A stretch of DNA of 64,000 nt from Bathynomus jamesi (GCA_023014485.1 JAJOZX010001726.1:310001-374000), one strand, 5' to 3'; counted from the first letter of the stretch, positions 1 through 12,066 are shown. Numbers and translations: made by a program. Notes: generated from the letters alone by a model not told the origin.

Positions 1-1160
1 CTCCATCTGTCTACTCATCACAATCTTCCACACGACTATCCCCTTACCTTCAACAACACACAACTCAATCCTTTCTCTTCTCTCAATATTCTTTGTGTTT
101 CCTTTTCTCGTGATATTTCCGGAATAATCACATATACTCCCTTTCCAAAACAGCTTCTAAGAGGTTAGGTGTGTTGTAGGGCATGGTTAATTAATAATTT
201 TTAGGAAAAAGTGATGAATGATGAAATTTTCTAATTAATCAATGATTAACTGATTAAAATTATTAAAAATTAAATACTTCTGAAAAGAGTGAGAAAGAGC
301 TTTATTGTTTCTGTTGCATGAGATAAGACCGAAGAAAACATTTTGCACAGACATTTAGTTTCCTTACTTCAAGAAATCAGGCATGGGCGGATTAGACATG
401 CAAAAAGGTGCCAAATTCAAATGATACATTACAAAATTTAAGGTAAAATGATGGTGAAATTATGAGGAAAATTAATCATTCCCATCGTTTTCTAAGAATA
501 TTTTTTGATTAATTAATGATTAAATTCGAAACAGTGATTAACTGATTAATCAGAACCCTCCCCTTGTGTGTTCTCTGGCTCCGCAGTTTCTCCATCCCCA
601 CTCAGTTGCTAGCTCTGTACAGGAGTGTTGTCCGTCTTTGTATGGAATATACTTCTCATGTATTGGGTGGCTCAACCCACACAGCCGTACTTGACCGGGT
701 GGAATCAAAGGCTTTTTGTCTCATCAGTTCCCCACCTCTTACTGATTGTCTTCAATCCTTCTCTCTTCGCAGCAATGTTGCCTCACTCTCTCTTTACTAT
801 CGCTACTATAACGGACACTGCTTTTCTGAACTCTCTAACTGCATGCCTCCTTTAAGGAGAGCACGCTGCACCAAACATTCGACACTTTCTCATTCCTTTT
901 CTGTCCAACTCTCTAATGCAGGGTTAATTGGTACGTATTTTCAATCTTTCATCTACTCAACCGGTCAACTCTGGAGTAATCTTCCTCAATCTATCCTTCC
1001 CCCTGTCTGTGACCTCCAATTTTTTTCAAATGCAGAGTGTCTAGGCACCTCGAAAACCCTGGACCTTTATTTTGGCTCTTCTTCTTTGGGGGAGGGGGAC
1101 GTTTTTTTTGCGGGCATTCACCCTTGGCCCCTCTTTCCTGCATAAAAAAAATCCTTGTCG
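1..1160 (+). pseudogene. LINE reverse transcriptase C-terminal relic, split by a MITE
   Basis: Bases 1-176 and 566-1160 together read as the C-terminal end of a non-LTR (jockey/CR1-like) reverse transcriptase. The first part encodes a YPLTFNNTQLNP-like segment and the second encodes LLALYRSVVRLCMEYTSHV, the usual stretch just after the RT thumb. The two parts join in frame at ASKRLGVL/W once the intervening MITE at 177-565 is removed. The 5' part lies outside the window. After about 1030 the frame shifts and the 3' tail is degraded. It is a dead, 5'-incomplete copy. The clade is inferred from remembered family features and is not certain. Confidence 0.75.
177..565. mobile_element. hAT-like MITE inside the LINE relic
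   Basis: A 389 bp AT-rich, noncoding insert interrupts the LINE frame. It is bordered by GTGTGTTG (169-176) and GTGTGTTC (566-573), an 8 bp duplication with one mismatch. It starts TAGGGCATGGTTAATTAAT and ends with the approximate complement, GATTAATCAGAACCCTCCCC, so the terminal inverted repeats are short and imperfect. Several TTAATCA-type words sit near both ends. The 8 bp duplication and TAGGG terminus fit the hAT superfamily. No transposase is present. Confidence 0.6.
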
Positions 1161-1211
1161 GAGAATAAAATATGTTCGCTCCAAACGCAGTACGTTCGTC
1201 AAATATATATG

Positions 1212-2490
1212 CGAGGGTGGGCTGAAAAGCAATACCTCTCTACTCAAATAAATTTTAAACGGGTTCAAGGATTTTATCGAAACAAAAGTAGATATGTACC
1301 GTAGAGTTTATTCTTCAAAACGATACATTTACTTTTCTATAAAATCACCCTCTACCTCGATACATTTACGCCAACGATAAATAAGTTTTTGAAATCCATC
1401 CCGGTAAAACTCGGAGCTTTGACTACGAAACCAAAATTTCACAGTGGCCTTAACTTCTTCGTCAGAATCGTAGCGATTTCCAAGATTTTCTTTAAGTTTA
1501 GGAAAGAGGTGAAAATCGCATGGTGCTAAATCGGGGCTATATGGTGGATGCGGCAAGACGGTGAACTGCAGATCCTCAATTGCTTCTCGCGTTTGAACGC
1601 TGGTGTGAGGCCGTGCGTTGTGATGGTGAACAATGACTGCGTTTTTGTGGGTGCGAACCTTCCTGATCCGTTTTTTAACTTCTTCAGAGTTTCAGTATAA
1701 CGTCGGAGTTGATTGCTGTCCCTCTTTCCGTAAACTCTTCGAGAACACCACTACTGATATCCCAAAAAACAGTCATCACTTTTCGAGCCGATTTTTGAAC
1801 TTCGAATTTTTTTGGTTGCGGTGAATTTTTGTGCCGATATTCCATAGATTGCCGTTTATTTTCAGGGTCATAATGGTGGACCCACGTCTCGTCTCCTGTC
1901 ACAATGCTGTGCAGAAATTCACCTTCATTTTCGAAGCGATGCAGATTTTCTTTGCAAATGCGTAGTCTCTCAGTTTTCATCTCGGCAGTGAGCATGCGAG
2001 GCACCCATCTGGCGCAGACCTTTCGGTAACCGAGAATACTGATAATGTTTCCCACTCGCTCTTTGGAGATATCGAGCATTGCAGCAATTTAATTTTGTTT
2101 AATTTGACGATTTCCACGAATCAGTTCGTCAACGTAGTTCCGATGAAACTCGTCGGTTGCCGTTACAGGCCTTCCACATCGCGGTTTGTCTCGCAAATCT
2201 TTTTGCCCTGCTTCCTCTTTACACTGCTTCGCCTAATGTCGAACAGTACTCACATCAACACACTGTTTGCCGTACATAGCTTGCATTCGCCGATGAATGT
2301 CTGTGGAAGCAACACTTTCCGCGGTCAAAAATTCAATTACGCACGTTGCTTGAAGCGAACGTCTTCACTCCTTTCCATTGTAATCGATACTGAACCAACG
2401 TGTGGTATGAATGTATGCTATATTAAGCTATAACAATCTACACAATCCAGAATTATTCAAGTGGAGGTATTACTTTTCAACCCACCCTCG
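1212..2490 (-). mobile_element. mariner element, inactive
   Basis: Terminal inverted repeats CGAGGGTGGGCTGAAAAGCA (left, from 1212) and its near complement ending at 2490 enclose 1279 bp, the normal size for a mariner. The flanks are TA-rich, as expected for TA target duplication, although the base directly before the left end is G. The internal transposase is decayed. Confidence 0.85.
1329..2378 (-). pseudogene. mariner transposase pseudogene with a lost catalytic residue
   Basis: The likely start is the ATG at 2378 (MERSEDVRFK), followed by a decayed helix-turn-helix region with several stops and frameshifts. A readable block (2079-1684) then holds the WVPR linker and the first catalytic aspartate in VTGDETWVHHY. 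Around 1610-1640 the second catalytic segment reads VHHHNARPHT where families have HDNARPHT, so the second aspartate is replaced by histidine. The C-terminal block (1556-1329) keeps YSPDLAPCDFHLF with the third aspartate of the D34D triad. The combination of frameshifts and the D-to-H change means this copy cannot be active. Confidence 0.85.
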
Positions 2491-2498
2491 TATATATA

Positions 2499-3406
2499 TG
2501 TTAACCCCTCCGTCTATGGCCTTGGGCGTTTCGAGGTTCTGGTTTGGTGGCAACAACGGATTTGTTACCTTGGAGTAGCTGGTATGGTGTTGGGAATCGC
2601 AGTAGTTTCTCTTATACTACTTTCCGATTTCTTCTTGTAGGGGATCGGGAAATTATTTTTCTCTATTTTAAGACTAAGTTCTCTGAAGAAAGCAAGGCTC
2701 TAAGAAGAAAAGATATTCTCTTACTGTAGTTTACTGCTAAAATGTTACAGGTAATGCTCAGCCTCTAAGTCAGATCAGACAGAATCAGAATAAAATAATT
2801 TGAAAAATTATTTAACTTTATATACCCAATTTTCGGTGGCATCATTATTATTTAATGTTGACTTGTTTTGTTTTTTATTCTCAATAGGCTGAATTATTTG
2901 GCAAAGTTTTTTAAGATAAGGTAACTATTTTAGCTGTAGCAATGTTTAGACAGATAAGCAAGATATTTGAAGATGAAGCCATATTTTTATTTTAAACCGC
3001 ATACTGACAGATCTGATGTTATCATGATCTGCCGAGTTAACAAAAAATGGAAATTGAAATATGCATTTTATTATGGATTAAAATTAAACATACATATGAG
3101 CCAAAATTAAATGCTTAAAATTTAAGATTAGATGTTAAGCAAGACATGACTTCATCTTTTACAACGAAGAGTGAATGTGTAAAGAAAATGAACATTGCAG
3201 AATTTAACACGATTACATTATTAAGCTAAATCTATAAAAATGATTAAGTAATTTAAAAAGAAATAATTCATCAATTAATTATTCAGCAAAAATAAAATAG
3301 AAAGAAAATAAAAAAATTATCCGAACTTGCGTTTCATATACAGTACAGTCAGCGTTACGCGAGTTTGGACTTTATATGCAAAAATGAATATAAGAATTAT
3401 TTATTG

Positions 3407-3410
<4 letters not shown>
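2499..3410 (-). repeat. solo LTR of a dispersed LTR-retrotransposon family
   Basis: On the minus strand the repeat begins near GAACAATAAATAATTC and ends GGGGTTAACA. Related copies lie at 9827-11377, 27933-28936 and 49286-50356. The better preserved starts read TGTAAAAATGAACAATGAAT, giving TG...CA ends, and one copy is followed directly by a primer-binding-site-like TGGCGACC. Here both sides abut (TA)n and there is no internal region, so it looks like a solo LTR of about 0.9 kb. It has no coding capacity; the frames in it are chance. Confidence 0.6.

Positions 3411-3450
<40 letters not shown>
3411..3450. repeat. (TA)15(CA)5 microsatellite
   Basis: A TA tract followed by five CA units directly abuts the left end of the 2.7 kb mariner. 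The matching right flank is TGTGTG followed by a TA tract, the reverse complement arrangement. Confidence 0.95.
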
Positions 3451-3451
<1 letters not shown>

Positions 3452-3751
3452 GAGGGTAATTCAATAAGTATCCGCACTTTTTATTTTCACAATTTTATTT
3501 TCACATCTGATGGATTACACCGGTCTGCATGAAAATCGATTTCTTTATTTTGAGTTGTGATTCTGAAGCAGTTCGCTGCGCTGAATTAAAAAATGCTACC
3601 AGTTTTTTTCTATCACCCACAGTTTTAAAGTTATTAGCAAAACAATTTTGGGGCGTTTTGTAATTTTTTACCTTTTTTATCTTTAATTAATTTCGTTTTT
3701 TCATATTTTTCAGATAGATAATTCTAACATTACGTCTTTAAAATTTTAATA

Positions 3752-4400
3752 ATGGCTTCTAGAGGATGTACCCATAGTCCAGACATATTTTGTTATATTT
3801 GTGGTCGGTATGTTGTTGTAAAACAAAGGACAAATGTAACGACCTTCATTAAGAGAGCTTATCATGCTTATTTTGGAATTAAATTAGGAGATCAAGACAA
3901 AAGTTGGGCTCCACACAAGGTTTGTCTTACGTGTGTTGCGGCACTAAGGAATTGGAGCAAAGGTAAAAAGAAAAGTTTGCCATTTGGGATCCCTATGGTA
4001 TGGCGCGAGCCTAGAAACCATACCGACGACTGCTACTTCTGTTCTTGCAATGTTAAAGGTTATAATGCAAAGAATAAAGAGAGCCTTCAATACCCAAGTC
4101 TTCCATCTGCAATAAGGCCGGTACCCCATGGTCCAAAAGTTCCTATTCCCCGCCCACCCGAGTCTGGATCAATACAATTCAGATTCTGATTCAGCTCCAA
4201 ATCCAGACATTGATGATGTTTATGAACAGCCAACAGCTGACCGAGATCCTCCTAAACCATTAACCCAAGCCGAACTAAATGACTTAGTCAGGGATTTGAA
4301 TCTGCCTAAGGACTCTGCAGAACTTTTGGGGTCTAGATTGCAAGAGAACAATTTATTGGCATCCGACACATACTTCGCTTGGTAAAGAAGGTAAATATAT
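3752..4400 (+). pseudogene. captured zinc-knuckle gene fragment (first-exon-like)
   Basis: From ATG 3752 the frame encodes a Cys-rich domain (FCYICGRYV at residues 13-21, CLTC, then DDCYFCSCNV) with the conserved run FGIKLGDQDKSWAPHKVC. I recognise this as the N-terminus of a widespread but uncharacterised arthropod/cnidarian protein family whose members are much longer. A frameshift near 4160 moves the reading into a second frame (QYNSDSDSAPNPDIDDVYEQ, then LNDLVRDLNLPKDSAELLGSR). That frame ends FAW-stop, where relatives continue W-Y-R-R. A GGTAAAT donor-like site follows. It lies antisense to the mariner transposase between the terminal repeats. No function can be assigned. Confidence 0.6.
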
Positions 4401-4522
4401 TTTGTTTCTTTCAGTTATTTTTTCATTCTTTCATAAACAAGCAATATGATTGTCCAAGAGCTAGGAGCTATTTAATTCTGCTTTAATTAGGTTTTACTCT
4501 ATCACCTAAAGATTTCGTGCTA

Positions 4523-4761
4523 CAAGGGGTGTTGTAATCCCTCATCTGTCCCCAAATGTTAACCACCCATTGATGGGAGGGGAGAGAGTATTTTGCTGGG
4601 AACGGGACTGGTTGTTATATATATTTACCCTACGTTATTATGTAAGCGTTACTGTAGTCTATAACAACAAAATTTATGGTTTAGCACATGTGCAATCCAA
4701 TGTTGGTCTCGATAAGATGGTTCACATTTGGGGATAAATGGGGGATTTATGACACACCCTG
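4523..4761. mobile_element. small TA-flanked MITE
   Basis: This 239 bp segment has imperfect inverted ends of about 45 bp. The left starts CAAGGGGTGTTGTAATCCC and the right reads GGGATTTATGACACACCCTG. Both sides carry TA. It is AT-rich and noncoding, a Tc1/mariner-type MITE nested in the foreign part of the surrounding mariner. Confidence 0.6.
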
Positions 4762-4897
4762 TAGTAAGAAAACCATACGTGATAGGGAAAAACTAGCTAT
4801 ATTTTTGAGATCAGCGCACTCAAATTATATAGAATCACCAACTAGTTTGTAAAAATCGATCGACAAGTTTTCAAATGTGTACTGGTGTTTAAACACA

Positions 4898-5956
4898 TCA
4901 CTTTTCAACATAGTCTCCCTGTTTCTCAAACAACTTAGTCCAACGATCCACAAGCTTCGTAATGCCATCACAAAAGAATGTTTTTAGCTGTGTGCGTAGC
5001 CAGTCATGCATCGCCTCCTTCAGGTCATCATCGCCTTGGAATCGCAGACCTCTCAAAGCGTCTTTTAGTGGTCCAAACAGGTAAAAATCCGAAGGTGCCA
5101 GGTCTGGACTGTAGGCTGGATGGTCGAGAACTTCAAATTTAAGTTCTTGAAGGCATTTTCTAGTCCGTGTAGCAGTATGAGGGCGCGCATTGTCGTGTAA
5201 CAGAATAACACCTTCCGACAATCTCCCTCTCCGTTTTGTGCGAATTGCTTGCTTTAACTCATTCCGAAGCATGTCAGAATACGATGCACTTGTTACTGTA
5301 GTTCCACGCTCTAGATAATGTTCAAGGATAGGGCCTCGTGTATTCCAAAACAGCGTTAGCATAACTTTACCTGCTGACGGCTGCGCTTTGAACTTCCTTG
5401 CAATGGGAGATGTTGGATGCTTCCATTGCATGCTCTGTCGTTTGCTTTCTGGTTCATAGTGATAGATCCAGGTTTCATCTCCAGTAATAATGCGCTCCAA
5501 AAAGTTTTCACCTTCATTATGATACCGCGCCAAAAGACGAGAGCAGACGTCCATACGATTACGCTTGTGCTCTTTTGTCGACTGTTTGGGCATCCATCTT
5601 GCACAAACCTTGTGAAAGCCAAGAATGTCATGAACTATCGAATAGGCTGACCCTTGACTGATGTCTAATGAAGATGCAATTTCTTTTATTGTTAATCTTC
5701 TGTCATCGAAAATCATGGCTCTGGCTTCTTCCTGCTTGTCACCACTGGTTGATGTTGACGGTCGTCCTGAGCGCTGAGCATCTGTCCCATATGTCTGACC
5801 TTCCTTGAACATTTGAATCCACTCGTACACACTTCGCCGTAGTAACGCATTATTCCCATACTGAGCACATAAACGCGTGTGAATTTCAGCTCCTTTTACT
5901 GTACACCTTATGTCCACAAAAAACGAACCACAAATCTCTGTTTTTCCAGAGTACAA
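4898..5956 (-). CDS. intact mariner transposase
   Basis: The 352-codon uninterrupted frame is full length for the family. Residues 1-120 form the DNA-binding half, with a Mos1-type N-terminal domain, the RSGRPSTS segment and a helix-turn-helix around ASSLDISQGSAYSIVHDIL. The linker RWMPKQ (about 120-125) corresponds to the family WVPHEL motif. The catalytic triad is complete: D160 in ITGDETWIYHYE, D255 in HDNARPHT and D290 in YSPDLAPSDF, a D34D spacing. The C-terminus ends FEKQGDYVEK. The protein would cut and paste the surrounding element by binding its 37 bp ends. With intact frame, residues and ends, it is the best candidate for an active enzyme in the window. Confidence 0.93.
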   Translation of the reverse strand: MYSGKTEICGSFFVDIRCTVKGAEIHTRLCAQYGNNALLRRSVYEWIQMFKEGQTYGTDAQRSGRPSTSTSGDKQEEARAMIFDDRRLTIKEIASSLDISQGSAYSIVHDILGFHKVCARWMPKQSTKEHKRNRMDVCSRLLARYHNEGENFLERIITGDETWIYHYEPESKRQSMQWKHPTSPIARKFKAQPSAGKVMLTLFWNTRGPILEHYLERGTTVTSASYSDMLRNELKQAIRTKRRGRLSEGVILLHDNARPHTATRTRKCLQELKFEVLDHPAYSPDLAPSDFYLFGPLKDALRGLRFQGDDDLKEAMHDWLRTQLKTFFCDGITKLVDRWTKLFEKQGDYVEK

Positions 5957-6147
5957 ATTGAAAGCGGCGCAGCCATGCTCACTACTCGTACGATATGTGA
6001 CAGCTACGAGTAGCCTAAATAAGCCTATACTGTTGCTAGCCTAAATAAGCCTATAAATCTCAGTTTGGCTGGTTATTACGAGTATATATTATATATACTA
6101 TATTATCACTAAAATAAAAAGTGCGGATACTTATTGAAGTACCCTCG

Positions 6148-6175
6148 TGTGTGTATATATATATATATATATTAT

Positions 6176-6240
<65 letters not shown>
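6148..6240. repeat. TG/TA microsatellite
   Basis: TGTGTGTA followed by interrupted (TA)n separates the mariner from the next IS630-like relic. Confidence 0.95.
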
Positions 6241-6245
<5 letters not shown>

Positions 6246-8230
6246 GGTCCAAAAGTCTATTTTGCTGAAATAATATTTATTTTTTATTTTTTACAGGCCA
6301 TACATGATGATGGACGTACAAGGACGTGTGATGATAGTAACACTACGTATCCAAGGGAAAAGTGTAAAGAAATTCGAGAAAAATTCGAAAGAAGATTTCA
6401 CAAACCAGGAGCGACAGACAAAGCAATTCGCGAACTGGTCAATAAATTTAAAAGAACAGGATCTGTTTATGATGAGGCAAGATCTGGACGTCCAGGTACC
6501 TCTCATGAAAATGTCGAATTGGTAAGAGATGCCTTTGAAGCAAATCTTAGAATGTCAACTCGCACAGCATCACGTATACTGAACATACCATAAACGACTG
6601 TTAAAAGGATTTTAAAATCAACATTAAAAAAGGAAAGTTACCATATTTAAGTGCTACATGAGTTACACAAAGAGGATTGTTCAAAACGACCCGCCATGTG
6701 CACAGAAATGATTGAAAAAATTCATACCGTAAACTTATTAAATCACATTCTCGTCAGCGATGAGGCGACATTCTACGATCGACATAATTGCCGTATATGG
6801 GTTAGTGAAAAACCTACCGAGTTCTACGAATGAGAGAAAGATTCTTCCAAAGTTAGTCTCGTTGGGTATGACGAGATCGAAGATTTACGGACCTTCTTTC
6901 TTTGCAGAAGCTACGGTAACAGGACCAATTTATCTTGACATGCTTCAGCAGTTTCTTGAACTCCATTTTCGTTCGTACAGATGGAATTCTCGCTGAATTG
7001 GACGTGATAGAAACAGGCCCTGCGGAGCACGATCACCGGATTTAACTGAAGTTCCTCTTCCTCGCCTGTTTGTTTCATGGCTGGAAGTTGTAAACAAGGC
7101 AATAAAACCCCACGTAGGCACGAGCCGTCCACAAAGACAAAAGAAAATTTTATTTTGTTTTCCAAAAATGCCCGCGAAAATAACGCGTTTCCCCGGACCT
7201 ATATGAATGCGAATCCACCCCAAATCGCTGTCATATTTTGCTCATTGCCTTTCACGCATTTCCTCTTCACATCGCGCTCTCCGACACTTCGTCGGAGAGC
7301 GGTCCGCCGTCCTTCAAGACTCCATTCAAGCATTAGATGTAAATCATCACTTGAGGCAACCTACAATTTTATCCCGCCAGAAGCAAACATCACTTCTGCA
7401 AGATGTCTACTGACGTCATCCTTCTGGCTCTAGCCTCACACATCCTTCACACAATTGGATCGGCGAAGCTTCATCTTTCTTACAACAAGACCTCGTTACG
7501 CAGTTTACGCTGGTAGGCTTTTTCCGTCTTCAGAGTCACCTTCGCCAAAATCGCAGGTCTGTAAACCTCTCCTAGGCCACCGGCACTCGGCCTACAGTGT
7601 TTTGTTCCGTCGTGATAGACTATTCGTATTCAACGCTGAAACGTCTACAAACTCTGCCTAATCGAGTACGCTCTTCAAAGTGTCCTCAGTACTTCTCAGT
7701 TTAATTCTCCCGTTACGAACGCAATTTTGGCCTAATCCGTTTACGTACTGTACCATATATACCGTATATATCTACCTAAATTAGTGTTTCTTGTCATTAT
7801 TGTATTCGCTTTACTCTTGTACTAAGTAAACTATTTCTTATTGCTAATAATCACTCCTTGTAATATAACACAATCACTGTGAACAAATAATTAATTTATT
7901 TTTCTAAACAAAAAACACAGTCATTTTTATTTGTTTATTATAATGAGCCGACACGTAGGTCAATATAAATTGGTGACCGTATGCATTCGTTTCAATTTTA
8001 ATTCGTATATTATACTAAGCCTACTTTCTAGGCCACTATACATTTCTTTGCGTGGGGCTTTATAAACTCTGAGGTTCACCAAACAAGAGTTACAGACCTG
8101 CAGGATCTGCGAGCCCGCATTGTGGCAGCAGTCGCTAAAATAACTCCAGAGATGCTTGAGAATGTGTTCCGCAATGTAGTAGACAGATATGAGATTTGCA
8201 GAGAGAGAGAGGGACCTTTGAACCACCATA
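6241..8230 (+). pseudogene. IS630/Tc1-mariner-like transposase relic with a 1 kb insertion
   Basis: The element starts AGGGTGGTCCAAAAGTCT directly after the TA tract. The decayed frame from about 6300 reads HDDGRTRTCDDSN, then KAIRELVNKFKRTGSVYDEARSGRPG (helix-turn-helix part). A segment near 6640-6830 carries the first catalytic aspartate in LVSDEATFYDRHN. The frame reaches RSPDLT at about 7050. It resumes at about 8040 with FAWGFINSEV and the typical C-terminus DLRARIVAAVAKITPEMLEN. Roughly 980 bp of unrelated DNA therefore sits between the two parts. Multiple frameshifts and stops are present. Confidence 0.75.
7052..8030. other. unassigned 1 kb insert in the IS630-like relic
   Basis: This sequence separates SPDLT from FAWGF of one transposase. 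The left two thirds are GC-balanced with short frames that resemble nothing I know. The right third is AT-rich and ends AATTGGTGACCGTATGC, which resembles an LTR/primer-binding-site junction. No clear duplication or terminal repeats were found, so the LTR idea is only a suggestion. Confidence 0.3.
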
Positions 8231-8232
8231 TA

Positions 8233-8297
8233 TACGTGTTACTTTCGTGGTTTTATTCATCATAAATATTTTTCACGTGTTACCTTCGTGAAATAAT

Positions 8298-8300
<3 letters not shown>
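8233..8300 (+). repeat. PLE-2 3' terminal fragment
   Basis: The segment around CGTGGTTTTATTCATCATAA repeats almost exactly the end of the PLE-2 3' terminus at 22765-22820 and then runs into (TA)n. Only the last about 65 bp are present. Confidence 0.6.

Positions 8301-8356
<56 letters not shown>
8301..8356. repeat. (TA)n microsatellite
   Basis: About 28 TA units directly bound the left terminal repeat of the next transposon. Confidence 0.95.
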
Positions 8357-8359
<3 letters not shown>

Positions 8360-9713
8360 GGTGGGGCACGGGAATCAAGTGTTTTTTGAATAGCTAGTAA
8401 TCGGCCATTAGGAATGGGAGGGGCGTGCGGTAGGTAGCATTCCATTCCTGGGTTCATAGCATTTAACTTTAACTAACACTCACCTTTATCTTTCAGGTGC
8501 CATCATGGAGCAGTGGACGTTAGAACACCGCATGTTCGCGTATGATCATTTTGTTAGGAGTGGCGAGTCAGTGACAGCAGTTCAGCGTGCGTTTCGCGCA
8601 GATTCAACATTCATCGAAATGACTCTGTTCCCGCTCGTGACACAATCTTACGTTGGGTTAACAATCTTCGAACAGGAGGCTCAATAATGAAAACAAAACC
8701 GAAGGGGCCGCAACGCACTGTGCGTACTCCAGAGAACGTTGAAAGGGTCAGACAAGCGATGTTGCAAAGCCCAGGCCGCTCTGCTCGGAGACATTCAGCT
8801 GCATCGGAATCAGCAATCGTACTGTTAGACGGATTTTGCATGAAGAATTACATTTTCACCCATACAAGTTAGCGATGGTGCAGGAATTGAATGTAAACGA
8901 TTGCCCCCAACGACTGAATTTTGCACAGGAAATGCTTGCACTTTATGAGCAGAATGAAAACATGATGGTGGTAATGAGTGATGAAGCCCATTTCCACCTT
9001 AATGGGGCCGTCAACAATCAAAACTGTCGGTATTGGGCTGCTGAAAATCCGCGACAACTCCATGAAAAACCGCTGCATAGCCCTAAGGTTACAGTTTGGT
9101 GCGCGGTGGGAAAGTTTGGCGTCATCGGTCCCTATTTCTTCGAACAAAATGGGGTTACCGTTACCATAACATCTGGGCGTTACATTGAGATGGTGAACAC
9201 CTTTTTCATCCCTGAGTTACGAAGAAGGCGTATTGCTCGTCGACATTTGTGGTTTCAGCAAGATGGGGCCACGCCACACACCGCCAGAGCGTCAATGGCT
9301 GTTCTTCGCCCCCTGTTTCCCAACCATCTCATTTCGAGATTTGGTGACATTGCATGGCCCCCTCGGTCCCCTGACTTGTCCACATGTGACTTCTTTCTAT
9401 GGGGGTACCTCAAGTCACGTGTCTACGAGGACAAGCCCCGTACATTAGATGCATTGAAGGAAGCGATCCGTCAACAAATCATCCAAATCAACAGAGACCT
9501 GCTGGGAAGAGTGGAGGCCAATTTTCGTAAACGCCTTCAACAATGCGTCGACGGCCAAGGACATCATATGCCAGATATAATTTTCGGTACATGATTATTA
9601 TGACATGAAATGCTATGTTCTTACGAATGTTGTTCTACCAATATATTTTCTTTACAAAATAAATATCATTTTCCTGATTATTCCAAAAACACTTGGTTCC
9701 CGTGCCCACCCTG
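8357..9713 (+). mobile_element. IS630/mariner-type (DD41D) transposon
   Basis: Inverted ends CAGGGTGGGGCACGGGAATC (left) and the near complement ending CCCACCCTG at 9713 enclose 1357 bp, with TA on both sides inside TA tracts. The enclosed transposase is intact in its catalytic half. Confidence 0.85.
8505..9594 (+). pseudogene. DD41D transposase with two frameshifts
   Basis: From ATG 8505 (MEQWTLEHRMFAYDHFVRSG) the frame encodes the N-terminal helix-turn-helix domain. It shifts near 8605, continues through LRTGGSIMKTKPKGPQRTVR, and shifts again near 8800. The last 252 codons are open and hold the catalytic domain: VMSDEAHFHLNG (first D), WFQQDGATPHTA (second D) and PPRSPDLSTCDFFLWG (third D). 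There are 41 residues between the last two aspartates. Apart from the two N-terminal single-base shifts the gene is complete, so this is a young but disabled copy or contains two sequencing errors. Confidence 0.85.
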
Positions 9714-11377
<1,664 letters not shown>

Positions 11378-11395
11378 TATATATATATATATATA

Positions 11396-11534
11396 TATAT
11401 ATGAATAAAACCACGAAGGAAAGGAAACACAAAATGGTGCTCAAGCGCTTTCGTCTAATGACATCCTCAGGAACACTGAAGTACATAAAGGGTTACGGCC
11501 TATATATAGGTTACAGAAAGAAAAAATAATAAAT

Positions 11535-11540
<6 letters not shown>
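11396..11540 (-). repeat. PLE-2 3' terminus, minus copy
   Basis: This is the reverse complement of 22625-22775, sharing the CCTATATATAGG segment, the CTGAGGATG...CGAAAGCG motif and the AAAGGAAACACAAAATGGTG segment. It is the likely left end of the PLE-2 palindrome whose arms lie at 20328-22543, displaced by nested insertions in the TA tract. Confidence 0.55.
11446..11470 (-). ncRNA. candidate hammerhead-like motif, PLE-2 left end
   Basis: On the minus strand it reads CTGAGGATG, a short TC/GA stem, then CGAAAGCG. This matches the order CUGA...stem II...GAAA of hammerhead ribozymes reported in Penelope-like elements, but with non-canonical spacing. Ribozyme activity is an inference. Confidence 0.35.

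Positions 11541-11584
<44 letters not shown>
11541..11584. repeat. (TA)n microsatellite
   Basis: It lies between the PLE-2 left terminus and the PLE-1 array and may have been the entry point for PLE-1. Confidence 0.9.
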
Positions 11585-11586
<2 letters not shown>

Positions 11587-11685
11587 CATGCGGGTTGCTT
11601 CTACAGAGCTTCAATTTAATATTTAGGAGAAATCCAATGACAAGGAGAAATGTAAATGCCATGAAAAGTCTTCTTTAATGCGCAA

Positions 11686-11712
11686 CGTTTCGAGCAATAC
11701 GCTCATCTTCAG
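11686..11712 (-). ncRNA. candidate hammerhead-like motif, PLE-1 unit 1
   Basis: The minus strand reads CTGAAGAT, hairpin GAGC-GTATT-GCTC, then GAAACG. The stem is perfect and the CUGA/GAAA boxes are in hammerhead order, with extra bases after CUGA. Catalysis is inferred only. Confidence 0.4.
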
Positions 11713-12066
11713 GCTGTTTAATAACAATGTGAAATTAAAATCAATATTGAATGAAAAACAAAACAGAAAATTTCTATAACCTATTCGTAAAGACAAATTT
11801 TAAAAGACTGAGAAAAGAGGGTTAAATTCTAAGTTATACAGATTTACATATAAAAATTAAGAAGTTATTTTTAAATACATATAGTAAATGTGAAATTAAT
11901 ACACTGGAAAAATTAACAATAGTACACTGGAACAATGGAACTATCTACCTTACACTGCAGTATCCGAGGCTGACTAATTTGAGCAGAGACAAGAACGGGA
12001 AACACGAGAGATGGCGAGGGCGATTGGGGAAGGAGGGATTATAAGGAATTGGGGAAGGAGGAGGGA

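Larger units (their letters stand above)
3451..6147 (-). mobile_element. 2.7 kb mariner carrying foreign sequence
   Basis: The terminal inverted repeats are 37 bp (3451-3487 and 6111-6147) with one mismatch; the first 20 bases of the left one are CGAGGGTAATTCAATAAGTA. An intact transposase lies on the minus strand. The element is about twice the normal 1.3 kb mariner length because roughly 1.3-1.4 kb between the left repeat and the transposase stop holds a plus-strand zinc-knuckle exon (3752-4400) and a small MITE (4523-4761). Near-identical ends and an intact transposase suggest a recent insertion. No clean TA duplication is visible because the flanks are CA and TG repeats. Confidence 0.85.

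Noticed and set aside
5356..5650. Alternative frames within the mariner transposase
   Set aside because: They overlap the intact 352-codon frame that contains the full catalytic triad.
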